The position numbers and the translations under genes were made by a program. The notes under the pieces were generated by a model. It ran no database searches and was not told the origin of the DNA. It was given only the letters and a program-made list of their open reading frames with translations. A DNA stretch of 64,000 nt from Viola odorata (Eukaryota; Streptophyta; Magnoliopsida; Malpighiales; Violaceae): assembly GCA_963691705.1 (NCBI GenBank), contig OY829543.1:51068564-51132563 (forward strand). Direction: 5' to 3'. Below, one piece after another: positions 12,235 to 25,135 of the stretch. Within the stretch, counting starts at the first letter, position 1; the number at the start of each line of letters is the position of its first letter.

Positions 12235-13095
12235 GCGTGATGCGTGTGTGTGTTTTCTGTTTTGAAATTTTAAATTTTGGTGCTTTATTTCTCGGATTAG
12301 TGCAAAAGGAAAGCCAAAAAAAAGAAGGCTTTGTTGACAGAGGTCTTTGTGCGGTAAGATTTATTGAAGATTTATTGAAGATTTATTTATATAGGACTTT
12401 TATAAGGTGCAAAGGGTGTTGTTTCTTGCTTGTGTTGTGGTCTTGCTCAAATTATTGTACTATCCTTAATATCGTCTTTAATTACTGAAATGCCATTCTT
12501 GTTTCATTTCGTTTGACTTTTTAATTTAATTTATTTCAAGTTGAAGTGATTTGAATTATTTTATTTGAAAAGAGAAAAAGAGAGATAATATCTATTTTTA
12601 AATATTAATTTGTATTGTCAAAAAATCTCAATAACCAAGAATTGGAAATTAACATCTTAAGGAACTAGAGAATGGACTGAATACAGAAAAAAAATTGCTT
12701 TTAATTTTAATTTTTATGAATTGTTCATTCAATTAATTTCAAATAAGACGTTAAGTTCCCGGAGAGCATTGAAATTTCGCTTTGTTCATACTGTTATCAG
12801 TATTTGCTATGGACGCTAATTAGTGTTATTTCTCTTTGTAACCAAAAGAAAAATGTTAAGTTCAAGTGATTTAAATTATATGACGATCGAATTATCAAAT
12901 AATTTAGATAAAAAATAATGATTTTGTGATTTATATTTTCTCATAAATTTTTTTTTTTATATTATTAGTTATGAATACAACATTATTTTTTTTAATAAGC
13001 ATCATGACCTATGTTAATTTTTTTTTTAGATAAGCATGACATATATAGTAAAGACGACATACACAAACAAGTTAAATTACAAGCTCATTTCACCA
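12235..13095. other. Intergenic, no gene seen
   Basis: AT-rich spacer shared with 40,394-41,176 in unit 2. The open frames are short and not conserved between the two copies. Confidence 0.5.
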
Positions 13096-16000
13096 AATTT
13101 TTTTTTTTATGGGAAAATATAATTGGATTAAATCAAATCTGCTAATATAAAAGACGCGATCGCCTCGGGGCATTCCCCTATCCATACATTTCCTAAACTG
13201 GAAATCAAAGCCAACTGGCCTAACTCATGCGCTGGGGTATTCGCGGACCGTCTTACGTGAACAAATGAGCAATTGTGGAAAGTAGAAGCCAGGTGTGCCA
13301 CCTCTTCCAGCACTAATCCTGCATAGTTTAAAGGGAGATTGCCATTGGTCAGGGCTTGGATGTTCTGCAGGCAGTCAGATTCAACAATAATCTTGTCCCA
13401 ACCCCATTGACGGGCCTGGGTAATAGCGTCTCTAAGTGCCAGGGCCTCCGCTGTTTGCACCTCAGTTCTATGCGGAAGGTAAATTGCTCCTGAGAATACC
13501 GTTTCACCCCTAGCATCCCGAGCAATAAAGCCCAATCCAATTCCCGTCACCCCTATCGCTGCGTCCGTGTTCAGCTTTAACACCCCCGAAATTGGAGGAT
13601 GCCATTTCGCGTCGACGGGTTGGGGATTCGGGGCAGCGAGCCTCTGTTGCGGGCACCATGCCTCCTTGAATTCAGATAATAATTTCTCGCCTCGAATAAC
13701 AACTTCTTGGGTTGATTCACTGCACTGGCGGAAAATCCTGTTATTCCTCGATGTCCATAGGGACCAGAGGATGGAGATGAGCTGCTCTATATCCGATACC
13801 TCCAATGATGTCGTTAGCCCTGCTAGCCAATTCACCCAATTGTCACCTTGCAACCCCGGAACTCTCTCCCAGAAAGCAAACTTTCCCCACACTCCCCTTG
13901 CAAATGGGCAAGACACCAACAAATGTGGGGTCGATTCCGCCTCTTCATTGCAACAGGAACACACTGGGTCCACCGATACACCTCTCCTCACTAGGTTTAC
14001 TTTAGTTGGGAGGGAACCATTACCCAGTCTCCACATGAAGTTTTTAAACTTTAGAGGGATAGTAAGCCCCCACAAGAATTTCCACCAACTTCTGCTGGTA
14101 TCCGGGCACTCTTGTGGCGTTACTGTCATAAGGCAGTGGTATCCGCTTCGGACTGAATACTTCCCATTTGTGGTTCCACTCCACACAAGAGTATCATTCG
14201 CCTCATTTCGACTAAGCGGTAGGCTTAATATCCCTGATATTTCCTGTGGTAGAAATAGTTGCTCCACTAGTTCAGTCTTCCAGCACCTTCGCTCCCTGTC
14301 AATAAGTTCAGCCACTGTTGCCTCCTCGTCAAGGCCCGTCACAGGCGATGTAATCATCCCATTTACACCTGTCGGAAGCCACGACACTTTCCAAATCCGT
14401 ATTCGTTCGCCGTTCCCTACTCTCCAGAAGCAACCTTTGTGTAGCACGGTTCTTCCTGCCAGAGTACTACGCCATACATAACTAGGGCGAGAGCCCATCC
14501 CAGCCTCTAGGAAATCTGATTGGGGGAAGTACCTCGCTTTCCAAATTTGAGAGAGCAGTAAGTTTAAGTTTTTATGCAGCCGCCACCCTTGTTTGGCTAG
14601 AAGCGCAAGATTGAAATCTCTGACTTTCCGAAACCCCATTCCTCCCACTTCCTTAGACCTGCAAAGCTTATCTCAAGACACCCAGTGCATCTTACGTTCA
14701 TCCGAGTTTCCCCCCACCAGAATCTTCTAGTCGCCTTTTCAATATCCTCGCAGATGGAGATAGGGATCTCAAAACAACTCATCATATACGTCGGGATGGA
14801 CTAGATGACAGATTTAATTAGAACATCTCTCCCTGCCTGGGATAGCTTTTTCTCTTTCCACCCTCCTAGCCTCTTGCAAATCCTATCACGGATCGGTACG
14901 AACATCTCTCTCTTCGATCGGCCGAAAGACACTGGAAGTCCCAAGTACCTGGCATGGGATTCCGTCTCCACCATTACTAGTCTTTCTTTTACTAGTGTTT
15001 TAGCGTCGTGGCCTACATTCTTGCTAAAGCACACTTCTGATTTCACTAGATTTACTTTTTGGCCAGAGGCTTTCTCGTATTCCTTCAGGATGGAGCTAAT
15101 GACTAATGCCTCTTCTTACTCTGCTTTTGCAAAGATGAGGCTGTCATCCGCATAGAACAGATGACTGACCTGTGGGCTGCCCAGGCATACCTTGTATCCA
15201 TGTATCCTGTTGGTCGCGGCTGCATTCTGAAGCATCCCTGAAAAGCCCTCAGCACACAACACAAAGAGGTAAGGGGACAACGGGTCCCCCTGCCGGAGGC
15301 CCCTTTTTGGATAGAACGTAGGACCCGGGGCCCCATTAAGGAGGATGGCGTAGGAGACCGTTGAGACACATCGCATCACCAAAGATGTCCATCTAGTTGA
15401 AAAGCCCATGCGGGGCATGATTGCCTCCAAGAAGTTCCACTCCACTCTGTCATAGGCCTTACTCATATCGAGCTTGACGCTCATCCATCCTGGACCCGAG
15501 CGTTAAGAGTTCATCCCATGGAAGATCTCTTGGGCTATCAGAGCGTTATCGGTTATGAGCCTGCCTGGAACAAAGGCGCTTTGATTTTCTGATACTATGT
15601 TAGGTAAGATTTGTTTCAGGCGATTCGCAAGAACTTTGGTTATCAACTTGAAGACTACATTGCACAAGCTAATCGGGCGAAACTGGGAGCAATTTGAGGG
15701 GTTGACTATTTTAGGAATGAGGGTGATAAAGGTATGGTTGAGGTAGGCAGGGTCTTCCCCATCATTCAGGATTCCAAGGACAACTTTGCAAACAGACCAA
15801 ATTTTTTGAAAAAACAAAGGAGGCATTCCGTCCGGCCCGGGGGCCTTCGTAGGATGCATCTGTTTAAGAGCTTTAAAAACTTCATCTTTAGTGAAAATCC
15901 GATCAAGATTTAAATTCATGGAGTGGGACACACGGGGGTTTATGGAATGTAGGACATTTGAGGATAGGTCGCTTCCACCAGAAGAGAATAGGGTCTTATA

Positions 16001-17239
16001 ATAATCAAGGACTATCGCCTCTACTTCCTCACGAGACTCCCTCCACCGACCCGACTCGTCTTGGATTCTCTCAATTGTATTCTTGTTCTTACGTTGCGAA
16101 GCTCGGGCATGGAAGAATTTTGTGTTCCTATCTCCCTCTTCGAGCCATAGGACTCTTGACCGTTGTTTCCACATCACCTCATCTCGATGGATGAGCTCCT
16201 CAACTGCTTTCCCAGCTTTCTCAATCTCATCGAGGGTGGAGTCTGAGCTTGGTTGCATCTGGAGCCATCCCAAATGCTCTCTTTTCTGTACAATGGATCT
16301 GTGCACGTTACCAAAAACCTCCTTACTCCAACGCGCCAACTCTACCCCGCAGCGTACTAATCGGTTATCTAGAGAGTCCCCATTTCCCTGAATCTCTCCC
16401 CCATTCCACGACCTTTTAACAAAGTCAAAGCATGATTCATCTCTGAGCCAGGCAGCCTCAAAACGAAACACTTTCCCTCTCGATGATCTATCAACCCTAG
16501 GGGTCAGCTGAATCAGGATAGGGCAATGGTCGGATCCGAAGCGGGGGAGGTGTTTAACAGTGGCATCGGGGAAACAACTCATCCACTTCTCATTCGCCGT
16601 CCCTCTATCTAGTCTCTCCAAGATAGCGTCGTTGCCCCTTTGGTTGTTACACCAAGTAAATTTTGGCCCTGAAAAACCAAGGTCTATAAGATCACAGTGG
16701 TTTAGGGCGCACCGAAATTCATCCATATCATTGAACTGTCTTGCCGATCCACCAATTTTCTCATGTCCCCACATGACTTCATTAAAATCCCCAACACAAA
16801 GCCATGGGAGTGGGCTCATGTCTCTTATATTCCTAATCATGTCCCATGTCTTGTGTTTATCCACCCTAGATGGCCAACCATAGATGCCAGTAAATCTCCA
16901 AGGGGGGCTGTTTGAGAGACCATTCAGAAGTTCAATATCAATACAGTGAGCATCACTACGCAAGACATTAACGGAAATATCATTTCTAAACAATAAGGCC
17001 AGACCTCCTCTTCTAGTGTCACCCTCACAATCAACGACAAGAACATAAGGAAAAGACCATTTATTATTAAACTTTTGAAATTCGTGCGCGTACAATTTTA
17101 TTTCAGACAGGAAAATTAAAGTTGGGAGCTCTAATCCTATTAACTTCGAAAAGTTAGCTCTCGCCTGAGGGTTCTCAAGCCCACGACAGTTCTAAAATAG
17201 GAGACTCATGGTTCTGGGCGGGGTTGCGGTTGCCTAGTA
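13096..17239 (-). mobile_element. 5'-truncated L1-type LINE, minus strand
   Basis: The unit-2 paralogue at 41,176 has the empty site. The T-run at 13,098-13,108 is the poly(A) tail of the minus-strand element. The element begins about 30 bp upstream of the ORF2 ATG and lacks ORF1. A target duplication is uncertain: left flank AAGCTCATTTCACCA resembles AAGTTCATCACCA at 17,238-17,250. Confidence 0.85.
13128..17209 (-). pseudogene. LINE ORF2: endonuclease, reverse transcriptase, zf-RVT, RNase H (inactivated)
   Basis: From ATG at 17,209: APE-type endonuclease (NCRGL..., CVGDFNEV, GSDHCPI), reverse transcriptase (APGPDGMPPLFF, FRPISLCN, AFVPGR, LDMSKAYDRVEW, GLRQGDPLSPYLF, catalytic FYADD near 15,137), zf-RVT (WWKFLWGL..., CSCCNEEAESTPHLLVSCPF) and a plant-type RNase H (LKLNTDAA, FIARDARG, AEALALRDA, VESDCL). 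The domain order is that of plant L1 elements such as Ta11. Inactivating changes: TAG at codon 6 (about 17,192), in-frame stops near 15,503, 15,116 and 14,801, a frameshift near 14,700, and a Trp-to-TGA change just after it. The last 506 codons (13,128-14,648) are open. Confidence 0.92.
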
Positions 17240-18924
17240 AGTTCATCACCATCCCAATGCATGATCTACATTGAGTGGTTCTTATACATTGTTTTATATT
17301 CAATTCAATATATATCCATTAATCATAGCTTAGTCAAGACGACAATAATAGTAAAATAATTATACATTTTATGATACATAGCAATTGGCACATATGAATA
17401 TATGATGGTAATTGACTCCACCCTATATTATGATAAAGATATTTTTGATTACGTGCATGATGCATACCAATCACACATTAATTTAGCCCAACGTATGAAA
17501 AAAAAGTATAAATTGCATGATGCGTTTGTTCAATTATATCAAACAAAATTAACTCTGAATGAAAGACTATATCGATCGAGTAAATGCACCGACTTTATAA
17601 AGTGCAAGTTAATGGGTATTTTATATTTTATTTTTAAAAAACGAAAACTATTAATTTTGGTCAATCAATTTAATTTTAATTAAAAAATTATGCTATCATT
17701 TTTTTATAAGATTAATAAACTAAACTATAGCCCATTTAAATTTTATTAAAGATAAAATATAGAGATGTTAATTCTTTTCATGTTAAAGATCAAATATAAA
17801 TATAATAATTTCGTTCATGAAAATAAAATATATATAAAATAGTTTTGAATTATTTATTCATTATGTGAATACTACAAATATGAACATTAAAAACAAACTT
17901 AATTTAACTTGTTATTTCTTCATATTCTAACAATAATATAATTATCCCATAATTGATCTTTAGCAGAATAGAATTAACAAAACCGTTTTGATAGGCCAAA
18001 TAAGTCTAACCATTTTTTAACTTATGGAAGCATCATTTTCATCTAACCGTACTAAGGTAATTTGAGGTGCCTCCTCTTAGAAGAGTCCATACTTCGGTGA
18101 TTAAAATTTTGACAAGTGTTTAAAACATAGATAGCAAAAGACTTATAACTTTAAAAGGGTAATAATTAAACTATTAATTTATGATCTATTCGGTTCTCGA
18201 AATGTTATGGGCAAGTAGGTTAGATTCTTAGCATTACTATGTAATTGAGAGTTACATTTTTTGGAATCTCACATTCTCAAGTCTCCAGATATGGTAATAA
18301 AAAATGGTAAGTGATTTCCGAAAAACAAATTCGAGAATCCAACTTTCCTAAACTTAAAAGGAATTTTTTATATTTTAAAAATTATGACATTACTTTTTTA
18401 TATACATTTATAATTTTAAAAAGTATATATTTATCATTTCTTATTGAACATTTTTCAGATTTTACAATTATCAACCAAACAAAAGAATATAATTTTCATG
18501 AGAATCATTCTCTTAGTAAGTGTCCTAAGATTATTTATTATATTTCATATAGTATTAGGCAACTAAAGAAATGAAAAAGATGAAGGCCAACATAAAAAAA
18601 AATCGAATTGATTTAATTAAGATCGTGTTTTTAATTTATATTCGAGTCAGTAATTTAATTTTCGTTTTATATTTTATTGAATGGTGTTTTAATTTAATTG
18701 GTCAAAGTCCAACTTAAGTCAAATATCAAAGTTGGCGTTGTGAGCAGGAGTTAAATTGAAAATTTCCATTTTGGGCGTTTCTAATTTTTAGTGTTAATTT
18801 AGAAAAATTAGAAAACTGGAAATTTTTCTATTGTGAAAAAAACAGTTACGTAAACACAATTTCAGAAATATCTCCAGTTTTCTAAAAATTAATTTTTTTT
18901 CAAAAAATTCTCCATTAAATTTTT
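17240..18924. other. Intergenic, no gene seen
   Basis: AT-rich spacer, paralogous to 41,180-42,850. A 93-codon frame at 17,402-17,683 recurs in unit 2, but its changes are mostly amino-acid-altering, so it is not accepted as a gene. Confidence 0.5.
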
Positions 18925-19330
18925 GGGAAAAAGACAGATTGGCACTCAGGTTTTACTAGAAAAGATAGATTGACACCCAACTTTTGCAATTGACCAATTT
19001 GGCACCTAAGCTTTCTCCGTTAGACAATTTAGCACTCAACGTTTCCTCCGTTAGACAATTAAGCCACCGTGCAATTCAATTTTGACTAACGGTGTTAAAT
19101 AAATGACATGTGATCGTTATCTGCTGACGTGGCATACCACATCAGCATTTAAAAAAATATAAAATTGAAAAAATAGGGAGAAAATCTTAAATTTTTAAAA
19201 AAAATCCCGAAAAATAAAAAAAAAATTCAAAAAAAATATAGAAACTTTAAAAAAAATCAGAAAATATAAAAAAGTTGGGTGTCAATCTATCTTTTCTAGT
19301 AAAACCTGGGTGCCAATCTGTTTTTTTCCC
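18925..19330. mobile_element. Mutator-like MITE with about 60-bp terminal inverted repeats
   Basis: The left end starts GGGAAAAAGACAGATTGGCA and continues to CACCCAACTTTT. The right end is its reverse complement (AAAAGTTGGGTGTCAATC ... TGCCAATCTG, T-run, CCC), matching over about 60 bp with few differences. The flanks show TAATTTTTT-like 9-bp sequences on both sides, which fits a Mutator-type target duplication. The interior is A-rich and non-coding. Unit 2 retains only the left part (42,851-43,088). Confidence 0.7.
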
Positions 19331-20494
19331 TAATTTTTTTTATGTTTTCTTCTACGTTTCTGTTTTTGTATCACAAGTTCACAACACTTTCCTTGGTCAA
19401 CTACACACGTGGCTATCACAGCTATTTTAGCGCTTTTATACAGGAGAAAAAAAACAATAAAAAAAGTTAGTAAAACTTTTATTTACTCACTTTTTATATA
19501 ATACAATGAAGATAATAAATTAATAATACGCCACGAATTAGTCATTTGGTCCGGTTTAGGCAGCGGTTTTATTTTAACGCCAAAAATTGCGTTGAATGCT
19601 TAGCATAATTTTGTTTTTTCTTTTGAGCTATTTTTTCAAAGTCAACCCTTTAGTTTTGTCTGTTTTTGCTTAATCAAGTTTTCTTTAATTTCAAAAATTG
19701 ATGTTTCCAATTAACTCCTTCAGATCTCACTTTATTTTCTAATTTCAGAAGCCAACCTCCTCAAATAAAATGAATTTCTATTGAACGTCTATATATTATT
19801 TGTAGGCGGTCAAGTAAAAATTACTCGCGAAATTCAAACTGTGCTTGACTTTTTTTTCTCTTAATAAAAGAATAAGAGGGCGAATAATCCAAACCGAGTA
19901 AACATATTGTTTTTAAACAGCTTACTAATCTCATGTCTGCTGGATAGAGTTTCAAGTGATAGTTGACATGTTCATGGACAGAAAACGAAAACTGAATTAA
20001 TTTATTGGTTTCCTTTCAAAAAGAAAAGAAAAGATGGTCATGATGTTTCCCATCAAAGGTAATTCCATTACTCTTTCTGCATTTTCTTCCAACTATCATT
20101 TCCATTGCCTTGTTTTCTTATCAAAGTTTGGATGCGAAATGAATGTTTTAATTCTTGGATGAAGTTGTATTTACTTGAAATTGGGAAAGAAACGTTGTTG
20201 TTGCTCTTTTTCTGCAGTATTTTCCCATGGCTTGAGTAAGAAAGTCATGACCTCACTCATGAAGTCACTACACATTTTCCTCCCATTGTCATAAATTTTA
20301 CAATTCTTGATACTTTTTAATTTATTTTACTTCTAAGAAGATCAGAATTGTGTAAAAACATATTTATGCAATAATTCATTGACGGCAATGACTGATTTCT
20401 TTGACTTTTACACAGTGAATCGAAACTCGAAAGTGTTGAAGAGAAGAAGAGCAGATTGCCTTTGGCGCCAAAAGAAGTAGTAGAAGCTCCATTA
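19331..20494 (+). other. TNL-B upstream region
   Basis: Probable promoter and 5' leader of TNL-B. From 19,924 on it is closely shared with the region upstream of TNL-D (43,481-44,049). A CACAG at about 20,411-20,415 following a T-rich tract could be a 5'-leader intron acceptor. No confident TATA box was identified. Confidence 0.4.
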
Positions 20495-23400
20495 ATGGCT
20501 TCCACAAGCACTCACACGCATACCCACACCGAGTGCTCGTCACTCTCTCCCCTCCCTCGGTGGACATACGACGTCTTCCTAAGTTTCAGAGGAGAAGATA
20601 CCCGACAAGGCTTCGTCGATCATCTGTATGCTGCTCTGACGCGGACCGGGATCATTACTTTCAAGGATGACCAGAGGCTCGAGAGAGGCAAAGAGATCGC
20701 ACCGGAGCTCTTGAAAGCAATTGAGGATTCCAGATTCGCCGTCGTCGTCATCTCCGAGAACTACGCAAATTCATCTTGGTGCTTGGATGAGCTGGCTAAG
20801 ATTGTTGAGTGCAGCAACAATAGTCAAATGGGTCAAACCATCCTTCCAATCTTCTATGGTGTTTACCCATCAGATGTGAGGACACAGAAGGGAAGCTTTG
20901 CGGAGGCTTTTGGGAAGCACGAAGAGGATGATAGTAGCAAAAGAAAGGTGGAAAATTGGAGATCAGTACTGACGAAATTAGGCAATCTGTCTGGGTGGAC
21001 TTCTAACAACAGGTTAATCTTTTTCTTAATTCCGATTTGCTTCTTTTGTTCTCATCAATTTGCATTCAAATTATGTTGGGAAAAATTTGCGCAAAAAGAT
21101 AGCGAAAGAATAAGCGATGAAACATTGTCATAAAAGATTGTATTATCGCGATAAATAGAAACTTCCCATGTTTTTAAATATTTTATTCCGCTTCCTTTAA
21201 ATTTTGAGTCAACTGCAAATGTTAGGGTTCCGTCAGTTAACGTTCCATTCCGTTAGTTTTTACCTCCGACTCCCGATTTCAACTTATTTACCATAATGTT
21301 ATTATGTATTAAATAATATAATTAATTTAATAAATTCTAAAAAAAATATAATTAATTTAAAAAATTCTAAAAAATAACATAATTAATTTAAAAAATCCAA
21401 AAAAAAAATCTAATAAATTTCAAAGAACAGAAAAAATATAAAAATCCAAAAATAAATAATTAATCTAAAAATCCAGAAAAAAATTCAAAAAAAAAATGTA
21501 AAAATTTCTAAGAAATTGTAAAAGTTCCAAAAAAAATGTAGAAATTCCAAAAAAAAATGTAAAAATTCCAAAAAAAATATAAAAATCCCAAAAAAATGGA
21601 AAAATAACAAAAAAATTGTTAACTAATCTAAAAATTCAGAAAAATATACAAATTCCAAATAAAGAAGTAGAAATAACACAAAAAATTTAAAAAATTCCAA
21701 AAAATAAGTTTCCCAATATATTTATTTCTTATTTTCTTATTCCTTAATTTTTTAGAATTTTTTCAATTTGTTTTGGAATTTCTACATTTTTTGGAATTTT
21801 AACGTTTTTTTTAAAATTTCTACCTTAATTAACATTTTTTTTCGAATTTGTACGCTTTTTGGAATTTTAACAAATTTTTTTGGAATTTTCTAATTTTTTG
21901 GAATTTTTATATTAATTAACAATTTTTTTTGGAATATTTATATTTTTTTGGAATTTTTACATTTTTCTTATGTTTTAAATTAATTAACATTTTTTTGAAT
22001 TTTTTACTTTTTTCTGAATTTTTATAATGTTTTTTGGAATTTGTACCGTTTTTGTTATTTTTTCATTTTTTCTGAATTTTTAAAATTAATTACATTATTT
22101 TCAGAATTTTAAAATTAATTATATTATTTTTCTTGATTTATTAAATTAATTATATTTTTTAATACATAATGGCATTAATTACCCCAAATTTATTAAGTTT
22201 AGGGGAGGTGGAATAAAAAATTTGAAAGATAGGGGAAGTTTCTTTTTTTCGCGATAGTACAGGGGGCCTTTCTACAATTATCTCAAATTTATTCACCCCA
22301 GGATATTACAGTCTCTTCTAACTCGTAGTTAGGTACGAAAACAACAAGAACAAAATTGATAGTAACCTAGAAATAGAATGATCACATTTTGTGTATTAAG
22401 GTATCTCTTTAAAAAAATGACTACACATATTTATAGGCTTGAAAATATAAAAGGGTTTTAAAAATATTTCTGTTGGAGCGATATCAGAAATAAGATTTTC
22501 GGTTTAAAATATTTTAAAATTGGTTACAAACTGAATTTGACTCATTCAAATTCAAAATAACCATTTGAATTTAAGGTAAGATTTTCGGACCAAAAATGTA
22601 ATTTTTTTGTAATATCACATTTTTATAACAAATTATACCTAAATTGGTTTGTTGATGGCAGTGATTTTGTATCATTAGTTGCGATTTTGATTGTTTTTTC
22701 CATTTGATTCTTGTGTGTAGGAACGAGACCGAAATAATTAAAGAAATTCTGGAAATGGTGTGGCAAAAGTTGAGTCATACATTGCCCAGTATTTGCGGAG
22801 ACTTAGTTGGAATGGATTCTCACGTGAAGGAAATGAATGGACTTTTTGGTGAAGGATTAGATGATGTTCGCCTCATAGGCATTTATGGTATGGGTGGGAA
22901 GGGCAAAACTACAGTTGCTAGAGTTTATCACGATAGGGTCGGTTGGCAGTTTGAAGGCAGATGTTTTCTAGATGTTAAACAAGTTTTTGAGAAACATGGA
23001 CCACTTTGTTTACAAGAACAGCTCCTTTCTCAAGTCTTACGGGAACAAGATATAAAGATATGGGATGTTCAAAGAGGAATCTTTGAGATTAGGAGAAGAT
23101 TGCAACACAAAAAGATTCTTTTAGTCCTCGATAATGTGGATAACTTGAAGCAGTTGGAACCATTTGCTGTAGATCATGCTTGGTTTTATTCCGGCAGTCG
23201 AATAATCATCACAAGCAGAGATAGACATTTATTGAAAAGTGTTGGGGTAGACAGAGTATATGAAGTAGCAGGTCTAAATCACGATGATGCTCTTATGCTA
23301 TTTAGTTGGAAAGCTTTCAAACAAGACCAACCGACAAAGGATTATGTGCAGCTGTCTAGGTGTGTTGTGGGTTATGCAAATGGTCTTCCTTTAGCTCTTG

Positions 23401-25090
23401 AAGTTTTAGGCTCTTTTTTACATGGGAGAAGCGTAATTGCATGGCAAAGTGCAATTGCTAGACTGAATGAGATTCCCAGTAAGGAAATTCTAGATGTGCT
23501 TCAAGTAAGTTATGATGGGCTTGAGGAGTCAGAGAAAAAAATATTTCTAGATATCGCATGCTTTTTTAAGGAGATGGACAAAGATCGCGTGACAAGAATA
23601 CTTAATAGCTGTGGCTTCTATGCAGATATAGGAATGCAAGTTCTCATTGATAAATCTCTCATTAGTGTTTCACAAAATAAAATAAGAATGCATGATCTGT
23701 TACAAACAATGGGTAAGGAAATTGTTCGCCGAGAGTCCCCTGAGGAGCCAGGAAAACGCAGTAGATTATGGATGAAGGATGATATCTTTCATGTTCTGGT
23801 AGAGAACACGGTGAGTATTTTGTCTACAAAATTCAGAAAGCTACTTGAACTGTCACTAAAGCGTACAGTTCACACTACACTCTCGAGTCTCCACTCCATA
23901 TTTTTTTTCTATTCACTCGTCTTTTGCCTTTGGTTGTTTAGGGAGGAGCAGAAATACAACATGGATACCCTTCTAAATCTTTGCCAACACCTTTTCAGTT
24001 GGATAACATCTGTGAACTTGAACTGTGTTACAGTCGTATCCAAAGCCTTTGGGATGGAATTAAGGTAAGATCATAAATTTGAGATTTGTAGCATTTTCTC
24101 TTCTTTTTTTTCCTCAAAGAAGATAGTGCATGTGATCTATTCTGACCTTTGATTGGTAAATTTTTTCATTTTTTGTTGTGACTCCAGATTTTGAAGGAAT
24201 TAAGAGTCATTAATCTTAGCCACTCCCAGTACCTAACCAAGACTCCAGATTTCACTGGCATTCCGAATCTGGAGGAGCTGGTTCTTGTCGGTTGTACAAG
24301 GTTGTTTGAGGTCCATCCATCAATTGGACTTCTCAAAAAGCTCATTTATTTGAACTTACGAGATTGCAAAAGCCTTCAAAGTCTTCGAAGCAGCTTAACT
24401 TATGTAAAATCTCTCAAAACACTAGATATTGCTGGCTGTTGTAAAATTGCGGATGTGCCGGGCAATTTTGGGGAATTAGAATGTTTGGAGAGCCTTGATG
24501 TCAGTGGAACTGCTATTAAACGGCCACCAATGTCCATTTTTCTTTTAAAGAATCTCAATGAACTATCTTTCCGTGGATGCAAAGGAGACCCAAGCAACTG
24601 GTTTACAAGGTTTACAAGGTTTTCCTCATATTTTGGGCCTATTCCTTTAATGCCCAGAAAAAGTGCGAATCCCATGGGTTTGGTGTTGCCATCTATGCAA
24701 GGCCTGCATTCTTTGACAATCCTGGATCTTAGTTACTGTAGTTTAGTGGAAGGAGCATTACCTGATGATGTTGGATACCTATCTTCATTGCAGTCTTTAA
24801 ATCTAAGTGGCAATGATTTTATCTCTCTCCCGAGAAGTATCAGTCAACTTTCTCGCCTCGATTATCTTTTCTTGGACGATTGCAAGTTGCTTCAATCAGT
24901 GACCGAGCTTCCATCCACATTTTTATTTGTAACATTTAATGGTTGTTCTTCATTGCATGAGATACCTGATCCAATGGTTCTATGCAATAAGTTCGCATCA
25001 GTTTACCACTGCTTTGGATGCACGAAATTGAATGAGGATGATGGTGGTGACATTGCATTTACAATGCTTAGAAGATACCTTCAGGTCTAA
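20495..25090 (+). CDS. TNL-B: TIR-NB-ARC-LRR protein lacking the C-JID domain
   Basis: Exons 20495-21012 (TIR), 22721-23810 (NB-ARC), 23942-24064, 24188-25090, about 877 codons. The start is the ATG of MASTSTHTH; upstream in-frame codons have no [27 protein letters not shown] with the NADase glutamate. NB-ARC: P-loop GMGGKGKTT, kinase-2 LLVLDNVD, RNBS-B, GLPL and intact MHD. Oddities: the conserved VDPSDVR reads VYPSDVR. Exon 3 is 123 nt instead of 276, a 51-codon in-frame deletion right after NB-ARC. The acceptor of the last intron is gone, so translation ends at GTC TAA after the LRR exon, unless another acceptor is used. Intron 1 carries a 1.55-kb insert. It is the paralogue of TNL-D. Function is uncertain. 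Confidence 0.85.
21075..22628. mobile_element. 1.55-kb insert in TNL-B intron 1
   Basis: Flanked by CAAATTAT on both sides (21,067-21,074 and 22,629-22,636). TNL-C intron 1 has a single CAAATTAT and no insert, which looks like an empty site with an 8-bp target duplication. The reverse event, deletion between repeats, is also possible. The insert's own ends are not inverted repeats. Its core is the large foldback 21,136-22,262. A matching 1.72-kb insert is in TNL-D (51,681-53,403). Confidence 0.65.
21136..22262. repeat. About 1.1-kb foldback in TNL-B intron 1
   Basis: The outer arms match as inverted repeats: TATCGCGA...GAAACTTCCC on the left against GGGGAAGTTTC...TCGCGATA on the right, and CATAATGTTATTATGTATT against AATACATAATGGCATTA further in. 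The interior is an array of A-rich AAATTCCAAAAA units on the left and T-rich TTTTTGGAATTT units on the right, so most of its length can pair. No coding content. Confidence 0.75.
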
Positions 25091-25135
25091 CTTTTGGTTC
25101 ATTTACTCTCTCCATTTTTATATACACGAAATTGA

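Noticed and set aside
13567..14481. 304-codon plus-strand frame
   Set aside because: It is antisense to the open RNase H/zf-RVT part of the LINE, and GC-rich coding DNA gives such shadows.
17402..17683. 93-codon frame recurring at 41,354-41,608
   Set aside because: It recurs only because the region is duplicated. Most differences between the copies change the amino acid, and the sequence is AT-rich with no domain.
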